From Chryseobacterium sp. CY350 (lineage in GTDB: Bacteria; Bacteroidota; Bacteroidia; Flavobacteriales; Weeksellaceae), in contig NZ_CP116034.1 in NCBI RefSeq assembly GCF_027945075.1, positions 1,364,001-1,428,000 of the forward strand: a stretch of DNA of 64,000 nucleotides, read 5' to 3'. Below, one piece after another: positions 44,032 through 52,573 of the stretch (position 1 is the stretch's first letter; every line of letters starts with the position of its first letter). Below the pieces are notes generated by a model. That model saw only the letters and a program-made list of their open reading frames with translations, was not told the DNA's origin and searched no databases. A program made the translations under genes and the position numbers.

Positions 44032-44829
44032 CTATTTTTGATCTACAGGTTTTTGCATTTCTCCCATTCTATGTGCTGCCATACTGTCTGTTGCAAGGTT
44101 TGACATAGCAACGGTAAGCTTATTCTTTAATCCTGAAATAACTCTCTCTTCTCCACTCATCAGTGCCTCAAAACCATCTTTAGCTACTTCTTCAGGTGTC
44201 GACAGGTTGTTTTTATCTTCCAAAATTTTGCTTCTGTTCATATCTGCTTTATTAAAGAAATCTGTATCGGTAGGTCCCGGAAGAAGAGCCGTAACGGTAA
44301 TTCCCGAATCTTTCAACTCTTCCCGGATGGCCTCAGACCACGATAATATAAAAGCTTTTGTCCCATGATAAACAGAATGCCAAGGTCCGGGAGCTTTGCT
44401 GGCGATCGATGCCAGATTCAGAATTTTACCAGAACCTTTTTCGAGACGGTCTTGCAAGAAAAGTTTAGTTAAAATTAATACAGAATTGATATTGAGATTT
44501 ACAATATCCACTTCTCGGCTGATTTCTGTATCCTGAAATTTGCCATAAACTCCCTGACCCGCGTCATTTACCAATATTTCCGGGCTGATTCCTTTTAATT
44601 TGAGTTCGGCATAAACATCATATACTTCCTGAATATTAAAAAAATCTTTCGCAATGGGTAAAACTGTTACTCCAAATTGTTCAAATTCTTCGGCTTTCGC
44701 AGATAATTCTTCTAAATTTCTTGCAACGATAGCCAGATTGTAACCGTTTTTTGCAAATAATTTTGCCAACTCATACCCTATTCCGCTTGTTGCCCCGGTA
44801 ACGAGTGCATATTGATTTTTAGTTTCCAT
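44032..44829 (-). CDS. SDR-family oxidoreductase (DltE-like)
   Basis: 265 residues: cofactor site TGATSGIGYELAKLF, VNDAGQG, LASIASKAPGP, Tyr-x-x-x-Lys in YHGTKAFILSW, and LLPGPTDTDFF. The type is the short-chain dehydrogenases often named DltE/YqjQ-like; substrate unknown. Five bases before the next SDR and eleven after the CinA-like gene. Confidence 0.92.
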   Translation of the reverse strand: METKNQYALVTGATSGIGYELAKLFAKNGYNLAIVARNLEELSAKAEEFEQFGVTVLPIAKDFFNIQEVYDVYAELKLKGISPEILVNDAGQGVYGKFQDTEISREVDIVNLNINSVLILTKLFLQDRLEKGSGKILNLASIASKAPGPWHSVYHGTKAFILSWSEAIREELKDSGITVTALLPGPTDTDFFNKADMNRSKILEDKNNLSTPEEVAKDGFEALMSGEERVISGLKNKLTVAMSNLATDSMAAHRMGEMQKPVDQK

Positions 44830-44840
44830 ATTTCTTGATT

Positions 44841-45332
44841 TTAGTGTTGAGTATTCAGATTTTTATTTAGCGATTCCAAAATAAATTCTGCATAATATAT
44901 TTGGGCGTTAAGTGCATCCGTTTTATCATCAAGTTCGATTTTCTCTGCTACAATCACTTTATTTTTAAATACTATTGTGAAGTATGCAAAGATTTTAAAT
45001 TGAGATTCTGCAACCGGTGTTGCATATCCTGTTACTGCAATTCCCCAATCAGAATTAAAAAGTTTTGCCACATTAAATGCCATCTGATCAGCAATATTCT
45101 GTGATACACAATCAACTTTTTCTGCTTCAGTTTTATCTACATTCAGCAGATTTACTTTTTCTTCAAGTGTATATGCAGTAAGCCCGCCTTTATAAAATTC
45201 CGAAGCATCCTTCATCTGAGAAAATGAAAATTGCAGATAGCCGGAAGTCACACTTTCAGCTACTGATATTGATTTATGGGTGTTCTTTAACGATCTGCTG
45301 ATCTCGTTCAGCAAAGAATGTTGAAATTTCAT
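44841..45332 (-). CDS. CinA C-terminal-like protein, paralogue 3
   Basis: 163 residues: VAESVTSGYLQFSFSQM, KGGLTAYTLEEKVNLLNV, CVSQNIADQMAFNVAKLF and TGYATPVAESQF in place of the glycine-rich loop. It is closer to the copy at 5637 than to that at 37652 by these motifs. Second gene of the alcohol dehydrogenase-amylase operon, 50 bases after the dehydrogenase. Confidence 0.8.
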   Translation of the reverse strand: MKFQHSLLNEISRSLKNTHKSISVAESVTSGYLQFSFSQMKDASEFYKGGLTAYTLEEKVNLLNVDKTEAEKVDCVSQNIADQMAFNVAKLFNSDWGIAVTGYATPVAESQFKIFAYFTIVFKNKVIVAEKIELDDKTDALNAQIYYAEFILESLNKNLNTQH

Positions 45333-45382
45333 ATTTTTAATTGTTTGTGAAAAACTGCTTTAATAGAAAGCAACTCTGTTGA

Positions 45383-46549
45383 TTATCTCCAGGGATCTAA
45401 GACTACTTTTACGCAGCCATCCTGTTTTTTGTCAAAAAGTTCATATCCTTTTGCAACGTCATCAAGTGAAAGTCTGTGGGTAATAATATCATCAAGTTTT
45501 ACCTGTCCCGTTTCTACATATTTCATTAATTTGTCTATGACTGCGTGTACAGGAGATTGACCTGCTTTCAGAGTAATTCCTTTATCGAAAATCTGCCCAA
45601 CTCTGAAATTATCGTAGTTCATCGGGTAAACGCCTAATATGGAAACAAACCCGCCACGACGCACTCCGCTTATACAAGCTTCCAAAACTTTCACAGATCC
45701 TTTTTCGAAGTTGACCAAAGCTTTTGCTCTGTCGATAAGATTTCTATCGGGTTCGAATCCTACTGCATCAATACAAAGATCTGCGCCTCTGCCATCGGTC
45801 ATACTTCTGATCTGGTCGACAGTTTGCTTAGCATCTTCCCAAAGAATAGTTTCGCAACCCGTAAGATTTTTTATCTGATCTAATCTGTATTGTACAGTAT
45901 CGACGACGATTACTTTTTTTGCTTTATATAGAAAAGCACTTTTTACCGCCATTGATCCCACAGGACCAGCCCCAAAAATCGCCACAGTTTCGCCTCCTTT
46001 TAGATCTGCCCACATCACTCCCGTATATCCCGTAGGAAAAATATCCGTAAGAAATAATACCTGCTCGTCGGTAAGAGAATCTGCAACTTTTCGCGGACCA
46101 AAATTAGCATAAGGAACTCTAACATATTGCGCCTGTCCGCCATCATAGCCACCATAAAGATCTGTGTAGCCAAACATTCCTCCGCCCTTTTCAGTAACGA
46201 GACCGCCTTCCGGACCGTAATTCTGAGGATTAGAATGTTCGCAACCCGAAGGAAGATCGTGCTGACAGAAGTAGCAACCGCCGCATGCCACCGGGAAAGG
46301 CACCACAACACGGTCACCTACCGAAAGATGACTGATATTTTTACCCACTTCCTCTACTATTCCCATAAACTCGTGCCCCATAACCATAGGACGAGGTTGC
46401 GGTATACCACCGGAATACATATGCAGATCGCTGCCGCAAATGGCTGTTGAAGTTACACGAAGAATGATATCATTTTGATCCTGAATTTTAGGATCGTCTA
46501 CTGTATCGCAGGTAATATTACCCGGCGAGTGAAAAACTGCTGCTTTCAT
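45383..46549 (-). CDS. Zinc-dependent alcohol dehydrogenase
   Basis: 388 residues of the medium-chain dehydrogenase family. Catalytic zinc ligands lie in CGSDLHMYSG and GHEFMGIVEEVG; the structural zinc cysteines in CGGCYFCQHDLPSGC; the Rossmann site in VAIFGAGPVGSMAV. It is of the formaldehyde/threonine-dehydrogenase-like group that acts without glutathione; substrate unknown. It is first in the seven-gene operon. The promoter ~115 bases upstream carries a Crp-type palindrome, so the whole operon is probably under a Crp/Fnr regulator. Confidence 0.93.
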   Translation of the reverse strand: MKAAVFHSPGNITCDTVDDPKIQDQNDIILRVTSTAICGSDLHMYSGGIPQPRPMVMGHEFMGIVEEVGKNISHLSVGDRVVVPFPVACGGCYFCQHDLPSGCEHSNPQNYGPEGGLVTEKGGGMFGYTDLYGGYDGGQAQYVRVPYANFGPRKVADSLTDEQVLFLTDIFPTGYTGVMWADLKGGETVAIFGAGPVGSMAVKSAFLYKAKKVIVVDTVQYRLDQIKNLTGCETILWEDAKQTVDQIRSMTDGRGADLCIDAVGFEPDRNLIDRAKALVNFEKGSVKVLEACISGVRRGGFVSILGVYPMNYDNFRVGQIFDKGITLKAGQSPVHAVIDKLMKYVETGQVKLDDIITHRLSLDDVAKGYELFDKKQDGCVKVVLDPWR

Positions 46550-46662
46550 ATTAATATTTTAATTGGTGTGATGTGGTAACTGATGCGACAACTTCTCGCC
46601 GGTCTGCATCAAAAATAAATCTCAGAATCAGATAACTGTGATCATCGATTTATTCGTTATTT

Positions 46663-46706
46663 CGAAATTAGGACTTTAAAAAAAGAAAGAAAATGATTCA
46701 AATCAT
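46663..46706 (-). promoter_or_regulatory. Crp/Fnr-type promoter, site c
   Basis: Palindrome ATGATTCAAATCAT (46693-46706), centre 29.5 bp upstream of the reverse -7 box TAATTTCG (46663-46670, one mismatch). It lies in the 324-base gap before the alcohol dehydrogenase operon; the rest of that gap holds only the hairpin at 46796-46850. Confidence 0.65.
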
Positions 46707-46795
46707 ATAGAAGCGTAATTTTCTCATTTTAGAGAAAAATAACGATCATTTTTTTGAATAAAACATCCAAAGGAGAGAATGCTCTAAAAAGAAAA

Positions 46796-46850
46796 AAGCT
46801 ATTTCTGTTGGATTTAAATCTTTTAAATTCAAATCTTCCAGAAATAGCTT
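46796..46850 (-). terminator. Long hairpin after the DUF4142 gene
   Basis: Outer stem AAGCTATTTCTG / CAGAAATAGCTT, continued by an inner GATTTAAAT / ATTCAAATC stem. It lies 23 bases after the stop at 46874. Confidence 0.75.
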
Positions 46851-46873
46851 ATGTAAAGTTGAAAATTAATCTG

Positions 46874-47491
46874 CTACTTTAATGCTGCTTTTGCCTTTTC
46901 AGATTCCATCAAATGATGCTCCAAAGTAGGAACCGTTTTTCCTGCAAAACCTTTAAGCGAAGCTTCAGAACCTTCTGATGCTTCTTTCTTGAAATCTGCA
47001 ATATCTTTTTTGTGGTCGCTTACCATAAGATCAACATACATTTTGTCAAACTCTGCTCCCTTTTTCATTTTTAATTCATCATGTTTTTTTTGCTGATCTG
47101 CATTCATACTTGTTGGTAAAGTGTAGCCTGCAGTTGCAGCCCATTTTTTCAGCTCATCATTAGCTTTCCCATGATCTTTTGCCATCATTTCGCCCAATGC
47201 CTTTACAGTTGCATTGGTAGATGTTTTTGCTGCAAGATCACCTAACATCACTTCCATCATACCTCCCTGTGCAGCTGCATCAGCAAATTTTTTATCCTGA
47301 TCACTTAATGCATTTGCTGTAGCATCTGTGTTTGTACCAGATACAGTGGCAGAATCGTTGAGCGCCATTGATGTGTCTGCAGGAGAAGTCATTGCTGTAG
47401 TGTCTACCGTATCAGCAGTTGTTGTGTTTTCTTTTTTGTTACATGCTGTAAGTGCAGCCAAAGCTAACATTGTCAGAATTGAATTTTTCAT
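46874..47491 (-). CDS. DUF4142 lipoprotein
   Basis: 205 residues. Lipoprotein signal with lipobox ALTAC followed by NKKEN, a ~45-residue Thr/Asp/Ser linker like those of the tiny lipoproteins, then a helical DUF4142 domain (DQDKKFADAAAQGGMMEVMLGDLAAKTSTN ... FKKEASEGSEASLKGFAGKTVPTLEHHL), a ferritin-like bundle found in envelope proteins. Function unknown. I start at ATG 47491, because upstream codons would bury the signal peptide. Monocistronic. Confidence 0.88.
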   Translation of the reverse strand: MKNSILTMLALAALTACNKKENTTTADTVDTTAMTSPADTSMALNDSATVSGTNTDATANALSDQDKKFADAAAQGGMMEVMLGDLAAKTSTNATVKALGEMMAKDHGKANDELKKWAATAGYTLPTSMNADQQKKHDELKMKKGAEFDKMYVDLMVSDHKKDIADFKKEASEGSEASLKGFAGKTVPTLEHHLMESEKAKAALK

Positions 47492-47701
47492 AATACTATA
47501 ATTTTGGTTTGGTTTAAGAAAATGCAGTACGTTTTTAGTACTCCGCAAAAGTGGTAACAATTATTTTGCCAAATTAAATTTATGCTAAGGAAATTGGATA
47601 AATAATTGACAAAAAATTCCGAAAAAAGTTGAAATATAGAAGATTTAGCTAGAATTATCTAAAAGCAAATAGTGGTTTCCGGATGTAAATCAGATCAATG
47701 A

Positions 47702-48061
47702 TTAATCAGCATTTCGCTTCACCACATCGATCATCTCATCAATACCAAAAGGCTTTTCAATATAATCATCTGCTTTACAATCTCTTGCATCTTGTTTAAT
47801 GCTGCTCGAAGTGGAAGTTAATACAGCGGGAATTTCTTCTGTGTCGGGATCAGATTTAAGTTCTTTAATAACCTCAGAACCTTTCACGTCACCTTTAATG
47901 TGATCATCTACTACTACAACATCGGGATCAATTTCTTCAACATTTTCTATGGGCTCAGTGGTAAGTGAACCGATTACTTCAAATCCGGCTTCGTCCAGAA
48001 CCTGATCCATTATTTCCAGGATTTCAGGATTATCTTGAACGAGAACAACTTTTTTCTTCAT
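47702..48061 (-). CDS. Receiver-only response regulator
   Basis: 119 residues, a single receiver domain without output. The phospho-acceptor Asp is in DVVVVDDHIKG (near 51-52), the Thr/Ser switch in AVLTSTSS, and the Lys in YIEKPFG. The first acidic pair reads VQDN instead of the usual DD/ED, so metal binding may be weakened. I start at ATG 48061 (MKKKVVLVQDN); an upstream TTG is in frame. It lies beside Crp/Fnr regulator B and is a candidate partner for an orphan kinase such as that at 33198. Confidence 0.88.
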   Translation of the reverse strand: MKKKVVLVQDNPEILEIMDQVLDEAGFEVIGSLTTEPIENVEEIDPDVVVVDDHIKGDVKGSEVIKELKSDPDTEEIPAVLTSTSSSIKQDARDCKADDYIEKPFGIDEMIDVVKRNAD

Positions 48062-48166
48062 AGAAACGAAATGTTTTTGCAAAAATAAATAAATATTTAT
48101 TCACCGTAGTAGTTATTAAACATAATTCACTTCTTCGGATCAATAATATTGAAAGCACATCAGCTA

Positions 48167-48760
48167 TTAGTAGAAGATCTTTCCGTTTTTAATCATGAGA
48201 ATCTCACCTCTTTCCATCTTTTTTATCGCTCTGATGGTCGTTTCCAGCGATAGGCCTGTGAGCGAAGCAAGTTGCTGTCTTGTATGTGGAATTTCAAACG
48301 AAAATTTCTCCTGATTTTTAGAATCTTTCATAATGTTCATCAATTCGGCTAATCTTTCTTCAGCATTTTTGCTTGCGATCTTCGGCATCAAAACAAATTT
48401 ATCATGTGCATTATCGGCTAGAGATTTTGATATATCTAAAAAAAGATCGGGATGCAATTGTAAAAGTTGTAAAAAAAGTTCTCTGGCGACTTTCAGGATA
48501 ATACATTTTGTAAGCGCAATAGCATTCACAGGATATGGTTTACCAAGAATGAGCATAGATTCTCCGAAACACGCATTTGCAGAAAAAATATTCTGAATAA
48601 ATTCTTTTCCGTCTTCCTTATAACTGTTCAGTTTTACCTCACCGGAAACGATTTGATAGTAATACTGCGGAGTTGCGTCTTCGCGAAATATATAATCGCC
48701 GGCGTCGTAATGCTCTTCTATTGCTTCTGCAGAATACAAAAGACTTTCCTGAATAGACAT
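48167..48760 (-). CDS. Crp/Fnr-family regulator B
   Basis: 197 residues: cyclic-nucleotide-type roll (QYYYQIVSGEVKLN) and winged helix with TRQQLASLTGLSLETTIRAIKKME, again keeping Glu and Arg in the recognition helix. No iron-sulfur cysteines. A promoter with a Crp-type palindrome (49026-49070) faces this gene over a leader of about 260 bases, which suggests auto- or cross-regulation within the group of three. Confidence 0.92.
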   Translation of the reverse strand: MSIQESLLYSAEAIEEHYDAGDYIFREDATPQYYYQIVSGEVKLNSYKEDGKEFIQNIFSANACFGESMLILGKPYPVNAIALTKCIILKVARELFLQLLQLHPDLFLDISKSLADNAHDKFVLMPKIASKNAEERLAELMNIMKDSKNQEKFSFEIPHTRQQLASLTGLSLETTIRAIKKMERGEILMIKNGKIFY

Positions 48761-49025
48761 AATTTAATTTTTAAAATTGCTTCTCGTGGTCTTCCAATTC
48801 ATATTGAGTTGTGTTTTCCGAAGAGCATCATTTTTTTTGTTTTTAGCTTTTAGTTTTTTAAAAAATTTTTATCAGTTGTAATTTCTAAGATTTTCGGTTA
48901 AGCGATTACGAAGTGTTCAGATTGATTATGCAAAGTTTTTTAAACTTCTAATATCCTAAGTAAAATATATATATTTCACAATCGAAGCGCGTGATATCTT
49001 ATTATTTATTTTGAATAATTTTAGT

Positions 49026-49070
49026 CAAAGATAGACCTTCACTAAAGCATTAATTATGATGTAGGTCATA
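49026..49070 (-). promoter_or_regulatory. Crp/Fnr-type promoter, site f
   Basis: Palindrome TATGATGTAGGTCATA (49055-49070), centre 29.5 bp upstream of the reverse -7 box TATCTTTG (49026-49033), a perfect consensus. It drives transcription toward regulator B. The surrounding 605-base gap (48761-49365) also holds site d and nothing else I can support. Confidence 0.7.
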
Positions 49071-49271
49071 TTTTAAAATCTTTTAGCGATCCAATTTTTA
49101 ACTTACCGCTAAGCCCTAAATTATTCTTTATCAATAATTTACTCGTATATTTTTATTTTTAGTTATTTAATGAAGCAAAAAAAGTGATATTGAAAATTGC
49201 TAAAATCTGCAATTTCAGAATGAATGGGATGAGCAAAGCTTTATCCTAACTACGGTATACATTAAAGACCT

Positions 49272-49315
49272 TTGATTCAGATCATGTTGCCACAATTATT
49301 AATTTGATATATTTG
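49272..49315 (+). promoter_or_regulatory. Crp/Fnr-type promoter, site d
   Basis: Palindrome TTGATTCAGATCAT (49272-49285), nearly the classical FNR box TTGAT-N4-ATCAA, centre 29.5 bp upstream of a perfect -7 box TATATTTG (49308-49315). It lies about 50 bases before the start codon of regulator C. Confidence 0.75.
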
Positions 49316-49365
49316 TGGTCATAAAATTCAAAATCACATTATGTGAAATTGTGTAATTAGAAGGT

Positions 49366-49961
49366 ATGGTCATAAAAGAAGACTTGCTCATTACTTTTGG
49401 AGCGGAAATTATTCAAAAAAAAAATCCGAATTGCTTTTTGCAGAGAATAGTGCTCCTGCTTACTACTTTCAAATCAAAACGGGTAAGGTAAAACTTACAA
49501 ACTTCCAGATCGAGAACAGAGAATTCATTCAGAGTATTCAGCAAAAAGGCGAATCTGTAGGTGAGATTTTTTTATTTTCTAAACACAATTATCCTGTCAA
49601 TGCCGTTTTGATGGAAGATTGCACGATCTTCAAATTAGAGCGGTCTAAGCTACTCAAACTGTTGGCATCAGATTTTGAAATTCAAATGAAGTTTCTAAAT
49701 TACTTAGCTGAAAGAACATATTTCAGCTATATTTTTTTGAATAGTCTAACTTCTGAAGATGCTACCCATCAATTGCTGACTCTCCTTAAACATCTGAAAG
49801 ATAGTCAAAACAAAACAGATCGTTTTTCCTACAAAATACCGTACACAAGAAAAGAACTTGCATTTCTTACAGGCCTTAGAATAGAAACAGTCATCAGAAC
49901 TTTCAAAAAGATGGAAAGTGAAAATCTTGTAAAAATAGTGAGAGGAAGAGTCTACTATTAA
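49366..49961 (+). CDS. Crp/Fnr-family regulator C, frameshifted at a run of ten A
   Basis: From ATG 49366 the frame reads MVIKEDLLITFGAEIIQKK, which aligns with the starts of regulators A and B, then leaves frame inside ten consecutive A (49415-49424). The rest of the protein continues in another frame from 49425 (SELLFAENSAPAYYFQIKTGKVKL) to the stop at 49961. Eleven or eight A would restore one ~198-residue protein. The C-terminal winged helix is intact (TRKELAFLTGLRIETVIRTFKKME). Alternatives are a sequencing error, a phase-variable or slippage-dependent gene, a pseudogene, or use of a TTG at 49431 giving 176 residues without part of the roll. Confidence 0.75.
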
Positions 49962-50071
49962 AATTCTCTCGGAAAGATAGACAGGTATTTTTTTATTTTT
50001 CGTGAATCAAATATTTTTTAATTTAATTCATTTTCGTACTCACATTGGCTTTGTTTTTGCCAACCAACGGT

Positions 50072-50425
50072 ATGAAAAATATTTTTATTGTAGAAGATGA
50101 GACAGGCATCAGAGATGCATTACAATTGCTCCTGTCATTCGAAAATTATGACGTGCGATCATTTGCAAACGCAGAAACTTTCAATAAAAGAGATCATTCT
50201 GTAGTTCCCGATATTTTTATTTTGGATGTCATGCTTCCTGACGGATTGGGGACAGATTTGTGCAACCAACTAAAAACAGCACCCGAAACAGCCAATATTC
50301 CGGTAATGATCATCAGCGCACATGCCAAAAGCGATAAGGTTTTGGAGTCTTGCAACGCAGATGAATTTATCGCAAAACCATTTGACATTGATGATGTTCT
50401 GGCAAAAATTGAGAAGTTAACCTAG
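50072..50425 (+). CDS. Receiver-only response regulator
   Basis: 117 residues with a canonical receiver domain: acidic pair VEDE, phospho-acceptor Asp in DIFILDVMLPDG, switch Ser in VMIISAHAKS, and Lys in FIAKPFD. No output domain. It resembles the first-domain proteins that relay phosphate or act by protein contact. I start at ATG 50072; the TTG at 50045 precedes a stretch unlike the family. It follows regulator C by 110 bases. Confidence 0.92.
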   Translation: MKNIFIVEDETGIRDALQLLLSFENYDVRSFANAETFNKRDHSVVPDIFILDVMLPDGLGTDLCNQLKTAPETANIPVMIISAHAKSDKVLESCNADEFIAKPFDIDDVLAKIEKLT

Positions 50426-50723
50426 TGTTGACGAAATGTATAACTCTTAAGAGAACCAAGGTCGTTGGATCAAGACAGAATATAATTTAACAACAGTTAT
50501 TTTACCTTTATGTTTTCCTTTGACCTTTTTTTATAGTTAAAATAGTTTTTATTCTTTTCAATTTAGCAATCATTGGATGTTTACGACTGAAGTATACTTT
50601 TAAAACGACAAAATTTTGAGTTTTAGAGTTGATCAGAAACGCTGCAAACAATTTGAATGAAGAATTCTGCATAAAGTTGGAAAGAAAACGCCAAATTTTC
50701 CGTTTAATTCTTAAATTTGAATT

Positions 50724-51191
50724 ATGCGAAAAAACCTTTATCTCATTATTTTGTCGTGCTCTCTTGTAAGCTGTTATACTTATCAAACTAAAAGACAAAC
50801 AGATATCGTTGTCGAAGATAACAAAACATCTAAAAAAAGTACCGAACTTGCTGTTAATACATCTGCATCAGAGAAAGGTGAAATTCAATCAAAGAATGTA
50901 AAACCTTTACAACAGCCTATACCTTTTAATGTGCAGGAGCAAATTACATCAAACAATAGATATAAAATTGATGTAGATGGAAAGACTTACAAAATAATAG
51001 CTGACAAATGGGAAGGTGACAGCCTGGTCGCGCATTATGTTAATAATCCCAATATGAATTTGAAATTCCATAAAAATCAAATTAATAACGAAAAAATTTC
51101 GGAAAGACGCTTTTCAAAACCTTTATCAGATATTATTACTGTCGCTGCTTACGCCGGCATCGGCATTGGAATTTGGTCTTTGTTGCGCTAA
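50724..51191 (+). CDS. Lipoprotein of unknown function
   Basis: 155 residues. Lipoprotein signal with lipobox SLVSC (residues 13-17) then YTYQ; a Lys/Ser/Thr linker; a small beta-rich segment (NRYKIDVDGKTYKIIADKWEGDSLVAHYVN) and a C-terminal hydrophobic helix (ITVAAYAGIGIGIWSLL). The central segment resembles bacterial proteins that control lipid or glycolipid turnover only weakly. I do not recognise the family. The 298 bases before it show nothing I can name. Confidence 0.7.
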   Translation: MRKNLYLIILSCSLVSCYTYQTKRQTDIVVEDNKTSKKSTELAVNTSASEKGEIQSKNVKPLQQPIPFNVQEQITSNNRYKIDVDGKTYKIIADKWEGDSLVAHYVNNPNMNLKFHKNQINNEKISERRFSKPLSDIITVAAYAGIGIGIWSLLR

Positions 51192-51226
51192 TTTTATTTA
51201 AATTAAATCCTACTTTAAAGCATACA

Positions 51227-52453
51227 TCAATCTTTCTCCTTTAAATTTTCCATCACAGATGTTGCCGTCAATCCATGAATGAGAATAGAAAGAACAATAG
51301 TGAATGAGACAATTGCCCACAACTCGTCTTGGTGATCAAAATTAAATTTACTGATACCAAAGGCAAGATAAAAGATAGAACCCATTCCTCGAATTCCAAA
51401 AAAACCGATTGCAAATTTTTCGATATTTTTCATTTTTGAAGAACTTAATGCCAGCCAGCCGAACAGAGGTCTTACGATTAAAAGAAAGACCACTGAAAAT
51501 AAAATCATTTGCCAGGTGAGTGGTTCGAGAATACCCAATGCTAATGTTCCGCCAAAAATAATGAGCAGCAAACACAACAAAAGCCTTTCGATCTGATCTG
51601 TAAATGAATGAAGTTTATCATGATATTGATGTTCTTTCTCAAAATGCCTCAACGTGATGGCACAAATAAATACTGCAATAAAACCGTACCCATGTACAAT
51701 TTCTGTGATTCCGTATACCAACAAAGTTGCCGCAACCGCTACAAGACCATCTCTCGTCCTGAGAATCTCATATTTTTTAGAAATTCTAAATAGCAGCAAA
51801 CCCACTCCTTTACCGGAAATATATCCTATTAAGATCCCGGCAGCAATTCGATAGATCACATCTACAGCAAACCATTCGAAAAAACTTCCTTCTTTTCCCG
51901 ACAGTACCAAACCTACGGTAATTGCGAGCCAGGTAAATGGAAAAGCTACTCCGTCATTTAGCCCCGCTTCTGAGGTTAGCGCAAATTTAACTTCAGACTT
52001 TACACCTTCATTTGGCGGACCAACTTGTACATCAGAAGCCAAAACAGGATCGGTCGGTGCAAGCGTGGCTCCCAACAGCACCGCTGAAGCAAGACTTAAT
52101 CCCAGAAAATAATATCCCATTGCAGTCGCCGCTGCGATACATAACAACATGGTGAATCCTATCAGTTTTAATGGTGACGACCAGCTTCTGAAAGAAAATT
52201 TTCGGTCGATTTTTATACCCGTACCCATAAGCGAAATGATGACAATCAATTCACTCAGATGAAGAGTGAGATTTGGACTTTTTTCGGGTAAAGGATCGGG
52301 CAGAAAATCCGGTGCCAGAGAATAAAGCAAAAATCCTGTTGCTACATAAAAAATAGAATAAGAAATACCCGTTTTCTTTGAAATTTTGGGCATCCACGCA
52401 ACGCTGAAAGTGGCAGCACCAAGTATCACTAAAATGATCAGATATTGATCCAT
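51227..52453 (-). CDS. Cation:proton antiporter (CPA1 family)
   Basis: About 408 residues with 11-13 membrane helices. The ion-binding signature of Na+/H+ exchangers is present: GATLAPTDPVLASDVQ and TSEAGLNDGVAFPF, the second carrying the Asn-Asp pair. It exchanges Na+ or K+ for H+ across the inner membrane. ATG 52453 (MDQYLIILV) starts the first helix cleanly; an ATG eleven codons upstream adds residues outside the family. Convergent with the lipoprotein at 50724. Confidence 0.92.
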   Translation of the reverse strand: MDQYLIILVILGAATFSVAWMPKISKKTGISYSIFYVATGFLLYSLAPDFLPDPLPEKSPNLTLHLSELIVIISLMGTGIKIDRKFSFRSWSSPLKLIGFTMLLCIAAATAMGYYFLGLSLASAVLLGATLAPTDPVLASDVQVGPPNEGVKSEVKFALTSEAGLNDGVAFPFTWLAITVGLVLSGKEGSFFEWFAVDVIYRIAAGILIGYISGKGVGLLLFRISKKYEILRTRDGLVAVAATLLVYGITEIVHGYGFIAVFICAITLRHFEKEHQYHDKLHSFTDQIERLLLCLLLIIFGGTLALGILEPLTWQMILFSVVFLLIVRPLFGWLALSSSKMKNIEKFAIGFFGIRGMGSIFYLAFGISKFNFDHQDELWAIVSFTIVLSILIHGLTATSVMENLKEKD

Positions 52454-52523
52454 AAAAAAAATAGATTTAAATATTATTGTGATCACATTTCACAAAAGAG
52501 ACTTAATAACATTCTTATAATAC

Positions 52524-52556
52524 AAAAAAAGTAACCCGTACAGGTTACTTTTTTTT
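52524..52556. terminator. Bidirectional terminator
   Basis: Stem AAAGTAACC / GGTTACTTT with a six-base loop, A and T runs on either side, after the YciE gene. Confidence 0.85.
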
Positions 52557-52573
52557 GTTTGTTCTGTGAAATT

